Part shown: positions 40,821-49,343 of the stretch, in pieces
Layout of the letters: the number at the start of each line of letters is the position of its first letter
Numbering within the stretch: the stretch's first letter is position 1
DNA from: Clostridia bacterium
GTDB lineage: Bacteria > Bacillota_A > Clostridia > Oscillospirales > CAG-272
DNA: 64,000 bases
Reading direction: 5' to 3'
Assembly (NCBI GenBank): GCA_017452945.1
Contig: JAFTLD010000015.1
Span: forward strand, 15,191 to 79,190
Notes under the pieces: generated by a model
What the model saw: the letters and a program-made list of their open reading frames with translations, nothing else
Told to the model about the DNA's origin: nothing
Databases searched by the model: none
Position numbers and translations under genes: made by a program

Positions 40821-42971
40821 ATGAGCGAATACGTTTTTCCGTCGGCATATAAGGGCGGCAGACCCGTACGGCTTTGCGAGGCCACGCGGCGTTTTGCCAT
40901 GGAATCCTTACAAGGTAAATACGGCACGCAGACTGCAGCGATCCCTTTCGTGGCTGTGGATCATATTGCCGATTGGGATAAAATGAATAATGACCATGAG
41001 CGGTACGCGGCTGCTCTGGATGCGTTGGTCAGGGAGTGTCCCATTCGTATTTGTGAGGGTGAACGCGTGTGCGGCGCTGCGACGCTGGGTGCAGCGATCC
41101 GCCATCAGGTGCCTGTTGCGCGCGGCGGTCAGATCGTTTGGCCAAGCGTCAGCCATCTGACCGTGGATTTCGGCATTCTTGTGCGCGAGGGCGTCTTTGG
41201 CATGCGCGAGCGCATTGAGAAAATTGACACGTCTTGCTTTGACGCAGCCGCTATGGCGCGGCACAACGCTTTGCTTGCAACGCTGGACGCCATGCAGATC
41301 TGGCACGGCCGTTATCTGGAGGCAACAAAGGACGCGCATCCGCAGCTTTACAAGACGCTTTCGCGCGTTCCGTTGTACCCCGCGCAGAATTTTACCGAGG
41401 CGGTGCAAAGTCTGTGGTTTGGGTTTGCTTTTTTGCGCCTGGGCGGCAACTGGCCGGGAATCGGTTGTATTGACAGATTGCTCGGGCCTTACTTAAAAAA
41501 GGATCTGGCAAGCGGTGTGCTGACTTTGGACGAGGCACGCGAGGTGCTGGCTTCCATGTTTATCAAGGGCTGTGAGTGGATCGAAACGGATACCGCACGC
41601 GGCTCGGGCGACGCGCAGCACTATCAGAATATCGTGCTTGGCGGCACGGATCAAAACGGCAATGACGTGACCAATGAGGTCAGTTATTTGTGCCTTGAGA
41701 TCGTGGAGGAGCTGGGGATTTCGGATTTTCCCATCTCGGTCAGACTCAACGATAAAACGCCCAAGGACTTTTTGCGCCTGTTGGCACGCGTGATGCGGCA
41801 TGGCGGTGGTGTGGTGGCGGTTTATAACGAAGATACTGTCTATGCCGCCTTGCGCAAGCAGGGTTATCCCGAGGCGGATATTTACGATTTTGCAAACGAC
41901 GGCTGCTGGGAGGTGCAGATTCCCGGCAAGACCTATTTTTCCTATATGCCCATGGACTTTTTGCATCTGCTTTTGCAGGACGTTTTGCACGTGGCCGAGG
42001 GTGAGCTTGTTGATTTTTCGGATATGGCATCGCTGCAATCGGCTTATGCTGCTTGCATGAAGGATCGGATCTCGCAGACCTGCGAGGCCACGCTGTCAGG
42101 CTTTGTGCCGGCGTGGAAATCGGGAAGTGACGTCTTCCGTCCCTCTATTCCTACGCCCATGATCGATCTTTTCGAGCATGGATGTGCCGAGAGCGGACGG
42201 GGATATACCGAGGGCGGTACCCCTTACAGCGTGCTTTCTCCGCATATGGGCGGCGTGGGCGACGTAGCCAACGCCTTGTGCGCGATCGATCACCTGTGTT
42301 TTATTGAAAAGAAGTTGACGGTTTCGCAGCTTTGCGAAATTTTACGAAACGACTGGCAGGGGCATGAGCAGCTTGCCTTGTATGCAAAGCATAAATTGCC
42401 GCATTACGGCAACGGTGACGCAGGGGCGGACGCATATTATGCCTGGGCGGTCGATGCTTTTGCCGATGCCTGCGCACCGTATGCAAAGGGATACCCGATC
42501 TCGTTTGCGCCCGGTATCAGTACCTTTGGACGCCAGATCGAATGGATGGCACACCGCACTGCGGTGCCGCACGGATATCGCCGCGGTGAGATCCTGGCGG
42601 GCAATACCTCGCCCACCCCGGGAACCGATACGGCCGGTGCAACCGCGACCGTTCGCTCGTACTGTGCGGCCGATCTTTCGCGCATGACCACGGGCGCGGC
42701 GTTGGATATCAAGCTGTACCCCGGAACGCTGGAGGGCGAAAACGGACTTTGTGCGCTGGAGGGTCTGATGCAGGGCTTCTGTGTATTGGGCGGTTATTTC
42801 ATGCAGGTGGACGTGTTGGACGTGCAGACCTTGCTTGACGCACGCGAGCATCCCGAGCAATACAAAACCTTGTCTGTGCGCGTGTCCGGATGGAATGCAA
42901 GATTCGTCACGCTGGACGACGCATGGCAGCGCATGGTATTGGAGCGTGCGGGATATCTGCCTGAGGATTGA
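40821..42971 (+). CDS. Glycyl radical enzyme of unassigned specificity
   Basis: 716 residues. C-terminal glycyl radical loop VRVSGWNARF with Gly at 690 (Trp where most members have Tyr), and active-site loop NDGCWEVQIPG with Cys at 362 and Glu at 364. One Cys followed by x-Glu is the pattern of glycerol/diol dehydratase, choline lyase and related eliminases; pyruvate formate-lyase has two adjacent Cys. The variant GCWE, with Trp, is not one I can place. The protein is shorter than CutC or HypD (~790-850), mainly at the N-terminus. Its activase follows 3 bases after the stop. No microcompartment genes nearby. Predicted reaction: radical elimination or C-C/C-N cleavage on a small substrate under anaerobic conditions. 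Confidence 0.92.
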   Translation: MSEYVFPSAYKGGRPVRLCEATRRFAMESLQGKYGTQTAAIPFVAVDHIADWDKMNNDHERYAAALDALVRECPIRICEGERVCGAATLGAAIRHQVPVARGGQIVWPSVSHLTVDFGILVREGVFGMRERIEKIDTSCFDAAAMARHNALLATLDAMQIWHGRYLEATKDAHPQLYKTLSRVPLYPAQNFTEAVQSLWFGFAFLRLGGNWPGIGCIDRLLGPYLKKDLASGVLTLDEAREVLASMFIKGCEWIETDTARGSGDAQHYQNIVLGGTDQNGNDVTNEVSYLCLEIVEELGISDFPISVRLNDKTPKDFLRLLARVMRHGGGVVAVYNEDTVYAALRKQGYPEADIYDFANDGCWEVQIPGKTYFSYMPMDFLHLLLQDVLHVAEGELVDFSDMASLQSAYAACMKDRISQTCEATLSGFVPAWKSGSDVFRPSIPTPMIDLFEHGCAESGRGYTEGGTPYSVLSPHMGGVGDVANALCAIDHLCFIEKKLTVSQLCEILRNDWQGHEQLALYAKHKLPHYGNGDAGADAYYAWAVDAFADACAPYAKGYPISFAPGISTFGRQIEWMAHRTAVPHGYRRGEILAGNTSPTPGTDTAGATATVRSYCAADLSRMTTGAALDIKLYPGTLEGENGLCALEGLMQGFCVLGGYFMQVDVLDVQTLLDAREHPEQYKTLSVRVSGWNARFVTLDDAWQRMVLERAGYLPED

Positions 42972-42974
42972 TTT

Positions 42975-43859
42975 ATGCGCGTAGTTGATATACAACGATT
43001 TTGCACGCACGACGGCCCCGGGCTGCGTACCACCGTGTTTTTCAAGGGATGTCCCTTGCGTTGCGTGTGGTGCCACAATCCCGAAACGCAGAAGTTTGGG
43101 TCCGAGATCATGTTGCAGCGCGCTCTTTGCGCGGGTTGCGGTGCATGTGTTGCAATTTGTCCGACAGGTGCGCAGATTCTGACGCAAAACGACCGTGGGC
43201 GTGACGTATCATTATGTATAAGCTGCGGCAGATGCGCACAGGTGTGTCCCACCGAAGCCTGCCGTACGGTCGGCGTTGAAATGTCGCCCCAAGAGGTGGC
43301 GGGAGTGGCGTGCGAGGATATCGTGTTTTACGGCAGCGGCGGAGGTGTGACGCTTTCGGGCGGTGAGCCCTTGTGCGCGGACGGTGTTGTCGAGCTTTTG
43401 CGGCTGCTGAAAGAAAAGGGTGTGAACGTCGTGGTGGAAACTTGCGGTGCATGCAATGCAGACGTGCTTGTCTGTGCTGTGCCTTACGTGGACGAGTTTT
43501 TTTGGGATATCAAGCATACCGATGCGCAAACACATCGGGAATTGACCGGTGCATCGCCCGATGTCATTCTCGAAAATCTTACCAAAGCAGATGCGTTGGG
43601 CGCAAAAATTCGGCTGCGCTGTCTGCTTGTCAACGGTCTGACCACCAATGAGGAGCATTTTGCCGCGGTATCGGAGCTGTACCATGGCTTGCGAAATTGC
43701 ACGGGCGTGCAGCTTTTGCGTTATCACCCCATGGGCGGCAGCAAGGCAGCAGCCTTGGGACTTGCCGATAGCGGCAGAGCGGAATGGATCCCGACCGAGG
43801 CACAGGTGGCACGTGCCGAGCAGATCCTTCGGGACGCAGGCGTACCCGTATTAAAATAA
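42975..43859 (+). CDS. Glycyl radical enzyme activating enzyme (radical SAM)
   Basis: 294 residues. RFCTHDGPGLRTTVFFKGCPLRCVWCHNPE contains the radical SAM CxxxCxxC cluster motif; then a two-cluster ferredoxin insert (CAGCGACVAICPTGA and CISCGRCAQVCPTEAC), as in activases of the non-PFL group such as CutD and BssD; SGGEPL is the SAM-binding GGE motif. It uses AdoMet and an electron to place the radical on Gly690 of the adjacent enzyme. SD GAGGATTG lies in the end of the enzyme gene; the pair is one operon. Confidence 0.95.
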   Translation: MRVVDIQRFCTHDGPGLRTTVFFKGCPLRCVWCHNPETQKFGSEIMLQRALCAGCGACVAICPTGAQILTQNDRGRDVSLCISCGRCAQVCPTEACRTVGVEMSPQEVAGVACEDIVFYGSGGGVTLSGGEPLCADGVVELLRLLKEKGVNVVVETCGACNADVLVCAVPYVDEFFWDIKHTDAQTHRELTGASPDVILENLTKADALGAKIRLRCLLVNGLTTNEEHFAAVSELYHGLRNCTGVQLLRYHPMGGSKAAALGLADSGRAEWIPTEAQVARAEQILRDAGVPVLK

Positions 43860-43877
43860 AATGAAAAGAGGGAAAGC

Positions 43878-45827
43878 ATGAAGAGAGAATACACCGCAGA
43901 ACAAATCAAGCTCCTGCAGCTGTTATCCAAGGAATTTCCCACCATACAAAAGGTTGGCGCGGAGATCGTCAATCTCAACGCCATTTCCAATCTGCCCAAG
44001 GGTACCGAGCATTTCATGAGCGACTTGCACGGAGAGAGCGAGGCCTTTGAGCACATTCTGAATAACTGTTCCGGTGTCGTGCGCGAAAAGGTGCGCGATA
44101 TTTTCGGGAGCAGCATGAGCGAAGAGGAGCAGCGCAATTTTTGCACGCTGATCTATTATCCCGCGGAAAAAATCGAGGAGATGAGATTGCGCGGTGAAAA
44201 CACGGTGGAGTGGTACAGCCGGACGCTGTACCGACTTGTGGACGTGGCGCGCTCGGTGGCATCCAAGTATACGCGCTCCAAGGTGCGCAAGGCCCTGCCT
44301 GATGGGTACAGAAACGTAGTTGACGAGCTGCTGCATACCTCGGGCGAGGAGCATGATAAGCAAGCGTACTATCAGTACATCATTTCCACCATTATCGAGG
44401 TGGGGGAGGCAAACGGCTTTATCGAGGCACTTTGCCGTCTGATCAAGCGCATGGCGGTGGATTGCTTGCACGTAGTCGGTGACATTTACGACCGCGGACC
44501 GCATGCCGACCGCATCATGGAAATGCTGTGCGCGCATCATCACGTGGACGTACAATGGGGCAATCACGATATCGTTTGGATGGGTGCGGCTGCGGGCAGC
44601 GAGGTCTGCATAGCCACCGTGCTCAACTTTGCGTTGCAATATAACACGCTGGCGATGGTTGAGAACGCTTACGGTATCAGTTTGCGCGATCTGATCGAGT
44701 ACGGGCAGGAAACGTACAAGGGCAGCACGTGGTTTTTGCCGCGCAATCCGGATGATGCGTATTATGTGAAAAACCGCATGGATAATCTCTCCCGTGCTCA
44801 CGAGGCCATTGCGATCATTATGTTCAAGCTGGAAGGGCAGTTGATCTCGCGTCATCCCGAATACGGCATGGAAGATCGGTTGCTGCTGGATAAGATCGAC
44901 TATGAAAACAAGACCGTGCGTCTTGGCGATAGGGAATATCCCCTGAACGAATGCAATTTCCCCACGGTGGATCCCTCGGATCCTTACCGCCTGACCGATG
45001 CGGAGGCGGAGATCATGCGCACCTTGCGCAAATCCTTCCGTCACAGCGTTCTTTTGCAAAAGCACGTGCGCTTTTTGTACCAGCACGGCAGCTTGTATAA
45101 AATCTATAACGGAAATCTTTTGTTCCACGGCTGTGTCCCCATGAGGGAGGACGGCAGCTTTGATTTCGTGCGTACCGGCACGGGCGGTATGCTGTCCGGT
45201 AAGGGATACATGGACTATTGCGACAAGATGGCGCGCCGCGCATATTATGAAAACGACCCGAGTGCTGCGGACTTTATGTATTACCTGTGGTGCGGGAAGC
45301 AAAGCCCACTGTTTGGCAGAGCGCGCATGACGACCTTTGAACGGTATTTCATCTCGGACAGGGAAACCTGGCGGGAGCCTAAGAATCCGTATTACACCAT
45401 GATTGAGGACTATGACTCGGTCAGCCGTATTTTGCATGAGTTTGGTTTGTATGATCAACAATCACACATGATCAACGGCCACGTGCCGGTACGCGTAGGT
45501 GCAGGGGAGAGTCCGATCAAGGCGAAGGGACGCTACGTGCTGATCGACGGCGGCTTTTGCAAGGCGTACCACGATACCACCGGCATTGCGGGCTATACGC
45601 TGATCTTCTCTTCCAAGGGCTTGCGCCTGGTGGCGCACGGCTCGTTTGAGGGCAGGGTAGCGGCTATTCGCGAAAACAAGGACATTCTGGCCACCACCGA
45701 CGTGGTGTTTGAAATGATGAGCCGCCGCATGCTTGTTCGCGATACCGACGACGGTAAGCGGATACTGGAGCGCATGGAGGATCTCAAGCTTTTGCTGGAG
45801 GCCTACCGCTCCGGTGTGATACAATAA
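43878..45827 (+). CDS. fbp: Fructose-1,6-bisphosphatase class III
   Basis: 649 residues, typical for the Firmicutes class III enzyme. Metallophosphatase motifs: MSDLHGESEAF (~53), VVGDIYDRGPHADRIME (~200), WGNHDIVWMGAAAGS (~225) and INGHVPVRVGAGESP (~530). Hydrolyses fructose-1,6-bisphosphate in gluconeogenesis, in the cytosol. SD AGAGGG; 18 bases after the activase gene, so perhaps part of the same transcript, ending at the terminator at 45854. Confidence 0.96.
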   Translation: MKREYTAEQIKLLQLLSKEFPTIQKVGAEIVNLNAISNLPKGTEHFMSDLHGESEAFEHILNNCSGVVREKVRDIFGSSMSEEEQRNFCTLIYYPAEKIEEMRLRGENTVEWYSRTLYRLVDVARSVASKYTRSKVRKALPDGYRNVVDELLHTSGEEHDKQAYYQYIISTIIEVGEANGFIEALCRLIKRMAVDCLHVVGDIYDRGPHADRIMEMLCAHHHVDVQWGNHDIVWMGAAAGSEVCIATVLNFALQYNTLAMVENAYGISLRDLIEYGQETYKGSTWFLPRNPDDAYYVKNRMDNLSRAHEAIAIIMFKLEGQLISRHPEYGMEDRLLLDKIDYENKTVRLGDREYPLNECNFPTVDPSDPYRLTDAEAEIMRTLRKSFRHSVLLQKHVRFLYQHGSLYKIYNGNLLFHGCVPMREDGSFDFVRTGTGGMLSGKGYMDYCDKMARRAYYENDPSAADFMYYLWCGKQSPLFGRARMTTFERYFISDRETWREPKNPYYTMIEDYDSVSRILHEFGLYDQQSHMINGHVPVRVGAGESPIKAKGRYVLIDGGFCKAYHDTTGIAGYTLIFSSKGLRLVAHGSFEGRVAAIRENKDILATTDVVFEMMSRRMLVRDTDDGKRILERMEDLKLLLEAYRSGVIQ

Positions 45828-45853
45828 GATAATGAATAATTGTGGAAGGAAAG

Positions 45854-45871
45854 CTCTTGCGGACGCAAGAG
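45854..45871 (+). terminator. Terminator of fbp
   Basis: CTCTTGC-GGAC-GCAAGAG followed by TTTTC. Confidence 0.8.
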
Positions 45872-45938
45872 TTTTCTGCTTTACTGCAATCTGCACAAAA
45901 TAATATACATGAAATCGTATAAAGTTTCCAAAAAGGGG

Positions 45939-45967
45939 TTGACATTGCGCTTGGAAAGTGCTATGAT
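45939..45967 (+). promoter_or_regulatory. Promoter of the antiporter gene
   Basis: TTGACA (45939-45944), 17-base spacer, TATGAT (45962-45967), 50 bases before the ATG at 46018. Confidence 0.8.
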
Positions 45968-46017
45968 ATGTTCTTGCTTGATAAAGACTTATTATGAAAC
46001 GAAGGTGAATATACATC

Positions 46018-47376
46018 ATGACAACCGAGCAATTGATCACACAGATCATCCTCACGGTATCCATATGCATGGTCGCAGGCCTTTTGGTCACGCGACTTGT
46101 GCGTTTACTCAATCTCCCCGACGTTACCGCCTATCTGATTGCGGGCGTTCTGGTAGGTACGTTCTGCCTGGGCGGCGTATCGTTGGGCGGGTATTATTTT
46201 GGCTATAATGCAGTTGTGTTTGAGCAACAAACGCTGCACGTTGTGTTCGACGTGATCTGCGACGTGGCTCTTGGCTTTATCGCGTTTGCCATTGGCAGCG
46301 AGTTCCGCTGGTCGCAGCTCAAAAAGACTGGTAAAGAAGCAACCGTCATCGGCATCATCCAGGCTGTTGTCGCAACGCTGATGGTCGATGCTGCACTGAT
46401 CGGCATGCACTTTTTGCTGTTGTACACCACGGGCAAGGACATTCTGCCTCTGCCCGCAGCCATTCTGCTTGGCGCGATCGCCTCGGCTACAGCACCCGCT
46501 GCTACGCTGATGGTCGTGCGCCAGTATAAGGCAAAAGGCCCCTTGACCAGTATCCTTTTGCCCATCGTAGCGCTCGATGACGCTGTCGGCCTTGTGCTGT
46601 TTGCGGTTTCTGCCGGTGTTGCGAAAGCCATGATCAGCGGTGAGGTTTCCATCCTCTCCATCGTGGTCGAGCCGCTTTTGGAAATCGTCCTTTCGCTGGT
46701 GCTGGGCGCAGTGATCGGCTTTGCCTTGACCTTTGCGGAAAATTTGTTCCATTCCAACTCCAACCGCCTCTCGCTCTCGATCGCATTCGTGTTTGTCACG
46801 GTAGCGGCATCCATGCTGCATTTTGAGATCGGCGGCGTACACGTCGGCTTCTCGTCGCTCCTGACCTGTATGATGATGGGTACCGTGTTCTGCAACTTCT
46901 GTCCCTGCTCCGAGGAAATGATGGAGCGAACCGACAAATGGACAAAGCCCATTTTCATTCTGTTCTTCGTGCTCAGCGGTGCAGAGCTGGATCTCTCGGT
47001 GTTCCTGCAGCCCATCTTTATTCTCATCGGTGTGGTATACATCCTGTTCCGTTCGCTGGGCAAGTATTTCGGAGCACTCGGCAGCTCGGCACTCATGCGC
47101 TCCGATCCCACCATTCAAAAATATCTGGGCATTACGCTTTTGCCGCAGGCAGGCGTGGCGCTGGGCATGGTCACTACGGTCTGCGCGGATGCATCTCTTG
47201 CAGGCGTCAGCAATACGGTGCGCTTCGTCGTGCTGTTTGCGGTGCTGGTCTATGAGATCTTCGGTCCCGTGTTGACCAAGTGGGCGCTGACGCGCGCAGG
47301 CGACATCACCGCCAAGCCAGAAGGCAAGACCGCGCGCAGACACAACGCATCTCACTTGCACAAGCACGCAAAATGA
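46018..47376 (+). CDS. Cation/proton antiporter (CPA2-like Na+/H+ exchanger family)
   Basis: 452 residues, about 12-13 membrane helices, SD GAAGGTGAA. Features of the Na_H_Exchanger fold: LINLPDVTAYLIAGVLVG in TM2, AIASATAPAATLMVVRQY and ALDDAVGLVLFAV, in which the Asp pair around residue ~190 is the ion/proton site. The C-terminus is short and basic (RAGDITAKPEGKTARRHNASH), with no TrkA-N domain as in KefB/C. Role: exchange of Na+ or K+ for H+ across the cytoplasmic membrane; ion specificity not determinable. Monocistronic. Confidence 0.9.
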   Translation: MTTEQLITQIILTVSICMVAGLLVTRLVRLLNLPDVTAYLIAGVLVGTFCLGGVSLGGYYFGYNAVVFEQQTLHVVFDVICDVALGFIAFAIGSEFRWSQLKKTGKEATVIGIIQAVVATLMVDAALIGMHFLLLYTTGKDILPLPAAILLGAIASATAPAATLMVVRQYKAKGPLTSILLPIVALDDAVGLVLFAVSAGVAKAMISGEVSILSIVVEPLLEIVLSLVLGAVIGFALTFAENLFHSNSNRLSLSIAFVFVTVAASMLHFEIGGVHVGFSSLLTCMMMGTVFCNFCPCSEEMMERTDKWTKPIFILFFVLSGAELDLSVFLQPIFILIGVVYILFRSLGKYFGALGSSALMRSDPTIQKYLGITLLPQAGVALGMVTTVCADASLAGVSNTVRFVVLFAVLVYEIFGPVLTKWALTRAGDITAKPEGKTARRHNASHLHKHAK

Positions 47377-47385
47377 TTCACCCGG

Positions 47386-47417
47386 CACGCTTTTGACACG
47401 TCTGTGTCAAAAGCGTG
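47386..47417 (+). terminator. Terminator of the antiporter gene
   Basis: CACGCTTTTGACAC, loop GTCT, GTGTCAAAAGCGTG: perfect 14-bp stem, then TCTTATTTTG. Confidence 0.85.
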
Positions 47418-47470
47418 TCTTATTTTGTCATAATATTTGAAAATTTATGAAATTTCGTTCAAATTGCCTA

Positions 47471-47499
47471 TTACAATTTTGAGAAAAAAATGTTATAAT
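47471..47499 (+). promoter_or_regulatory. Promoter of the CarD-family gene
   Basis: TTACAA (47471-47476), 17-base spacer, TATAAT (47494-47499), 43 bases before the start; SD AAAGGAGG. Confidence 0.8.
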
Positions 47500-47542
47500 A
47501 GTAACGTGAAGAAAGCGCAAACGCAACAAAGGAGGCACATCT

Positions 47543-48046
47543 ATGTTTTCGATCGGTGACTATATGGTTTACGGCATCAACGGCGTATGCCTCGTGCAGG
47601 ACGTCTGCGCCTCGCCCTTTGACAAAAAAGACACCCGCACCTTCTATCAGCTCAAGCCGCTGGGATCGACAGCCGGCTCGGTGATCTATACCCCCACCGA
47701 CAACGCCCAAGTGCTCATGCGCCCCTTGATGACGCAGGCGCAGGCACAGGAGCTGATCGAAAAAATGCCGACGCTGACCCCCTTGGAGGTTCCTGTGGAG
47801 AAGATGCGCCGCGATCTGTACAGACAGGCTATGCAGTCCTGCGATCCGGAGCAGTACGTGCGGCTGATCAAAACGGTCTACCGCCGCCGCATCGATATGA
47901 TGCAGCAGCATAAGCGCCTAAGCGAGACCGATTCGGATTTTGAGCGCAACGCAAAGCTCAGCCTGTATCACGAACTCTCCGTGGTGCTGAACGTGCAGTT
48001 TGCAGAGGTTGAAACGTATCTGATCAACCGCTTGGAAACGGCATAA
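47543..48046 (+). CDS. CarD family transcriptional regulator
   Basis: 167 residues. N-terminal Tudor-like RNA polymerase interaction domain (FSIGDYMVYGINGVCLVQDV ... FYQLKPLGSTAGSVIYTPTDN), then a helical C-terminal domain that touches promoter DNA near the -10 (residues ~70-167, KLSLYHELSVVLNVQF). CarD proteins bind the polymerase beta subunit and tune open-complex stability at rRNA and other promoters. Length is normal for the family. Own promoter and terminator. Confidence 0.93.
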   Translation: MFSIGDYMVYGINGVCLVQDVCASPFDKKDTRTFYQLKPLGSTAGSVIYTPTDNAQVLMRPLMTQAQAQELIEKMPTLTPLEVPVEKMRRDLYRQAMQSCDPEQYVRLIKTVYRRRIDMMQQHKRLSETDSDFERNAKLSLYHELSVVLNVQFAEVETYLINRLETA

Positions 48047-48106
48047 TATATGTATGTAAAAAACAGAACCCGAAAAGGCTGAGAAATCGGGCTGAAAATA
48101 TGCGAA

Positions 48107-48142
48107 AAAAGCAGAAGTCTATGATGAAAGGCTTCTGCTTTT
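48107..48142 (+). terminator. Terminator of the CarD-family gene
   Basis: AAAAGCAGAAG ... CTTCTGCTTTT, 11-bp stem with a 14-base loop. Confidence 0.7.
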
Positions 48143-48264
48143 AATATTATCAGACATAAAGGATAATATTCAACAGTTAGTCCCCCATGTGCCACTTTGC
48201 TCCTTTTCCCCAAGGGGAGAGAATGCTTTCTTGCCCTATGGGATGCGCCATTTAAGACGGTCAA

Positions 48265-48547
48265 GAGCGGTTTTATGGGAACCTCATCCACCGCCACCGC
48301 GTCGCTTGTTTCCCTCGTACCTCGGTCAACTTCGCTCCGCTGCGGTCCCCCTTCCCCAGCGAGGGGAAGGCTTATTTTGCGCAACCGCATCATTTTGCCA
48401 TCCGTTGGGGTGAAGGTCTTGTTTTTATCCGTCTTGATCAAACTTTACGGTACGGATACGCGCCGCAAAGCCTTACCCTGCCGGGGAAGGGGGACCGCGG
48501 AGCGAGCTTGCGAGCGGGCGGTGGATGAGGTTCCCATAAAACCGCTC
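48265..48547. mobile_element. MITE-like element with 31-bp perfect terminal inverted repeats
   Basis: GAGCGGTTTTATGGGAACCT... (48265-48295) and its exact reverse complement (48517-48547) enclose 221 bases. A second inverted pair lies further in (CTCCGCTGCGGTCCCCCTTCCCC... and ...GGGGAAGGGGGACCGCGGAGCGAG), with CCTTCCCC blocks shared with 34401-34536. No transposase gene. No clear target duplication at the ends. Confidence 0.8.
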
Positions 48548-49343
48548 CGAATAATATTTGTGCCGATTTACGCACACATTGCGGAAAATTGGCATAAGAT
48601 AAACAACGGGTTAAAATATTAACAATCGGTATAATACCGTGCGCAAAAACGGAACGCCGACGATTTTGCACCGCCTGCTCTGAAGCACCCATGCCGCGCG
48701 CACGTGTTCGCGGCATAGCCACGCGGCCTTGCATCCGCATTTTGTACCCGAAATTTGCGCCCGAACGGTCTGACTTGGTTTCAACGTTGTATACGCGCGC
48801 GCACTATATATTGTGGTAGAATGCGGCACGCTGCCCCACAAATCGGCAAAATTCACCCAAAAGCGAAAAACAGCCCAAAATAGGGAAGCGCTCCCCACCG
48901 CGCGACAAAAAAGCAACTTTGTCGTTGTACCTTTACCCACAAAATTGTCAAATTCTCTGATTTTTAGAGGGAAAATGGAAAAATTTATCCCGCGCAAATT
49001 GTAAACAATTTGTAAACAAAAGATCTTTTTCGTGGAAAGATATTGCAAATCTGAGATTTTGATGATATAATTTTTCCGCGTAACAGTGTTCGCGGTAAAG
49101 AGCCCGAAGTGTTTGGTTTTTGTAAAATGTGCGAAAACGTGTGGCGAAGTACGTTATTATATATGGTAAAATATGTGACAAACGTATCAGCATGCATGTT
49201 GATGTATGTCTTGCAATGGTTGTGCAGATCCGAGCCTTTGATCTTTTTATCTTGTACACTGACGGCAATTATCCGACAGTGTGGTTCACTTAAAAAACCG
49301 AAAATTAAGGGGAAACCCTAAATTTTAGAAAGGAAGAAATATC
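48548..49343. other. Non-coding stretch upstream of the surface protein genes
   Basis: About 800 bases with no credible gene; short frames here lack SDs and normal composition. Contains a directly repeated TTGTAAACA at 48998-49021 and the promoter at 49043-49071, leaving a leader of about 265 bases before 49344. Confidence 0.6.
49043..49071 (+). promoter_or_regulatory. Putative promoter of the dockerin protein gene, long leader
   Basis: TTGCAA (49043-49048), 17-base spacer, TATAAT (49066-49071). The nearest downstream gene starts at 49344. A closer promoter cannot be excluded. Confidence 0.55.

Noticed and set aside
48611..49048. 145-codon minus-strand frame upstream of the dockerin gene
   Set aside because: No SD, no recognisable motif, composition unlike other genes; it overlaps the promoter region.
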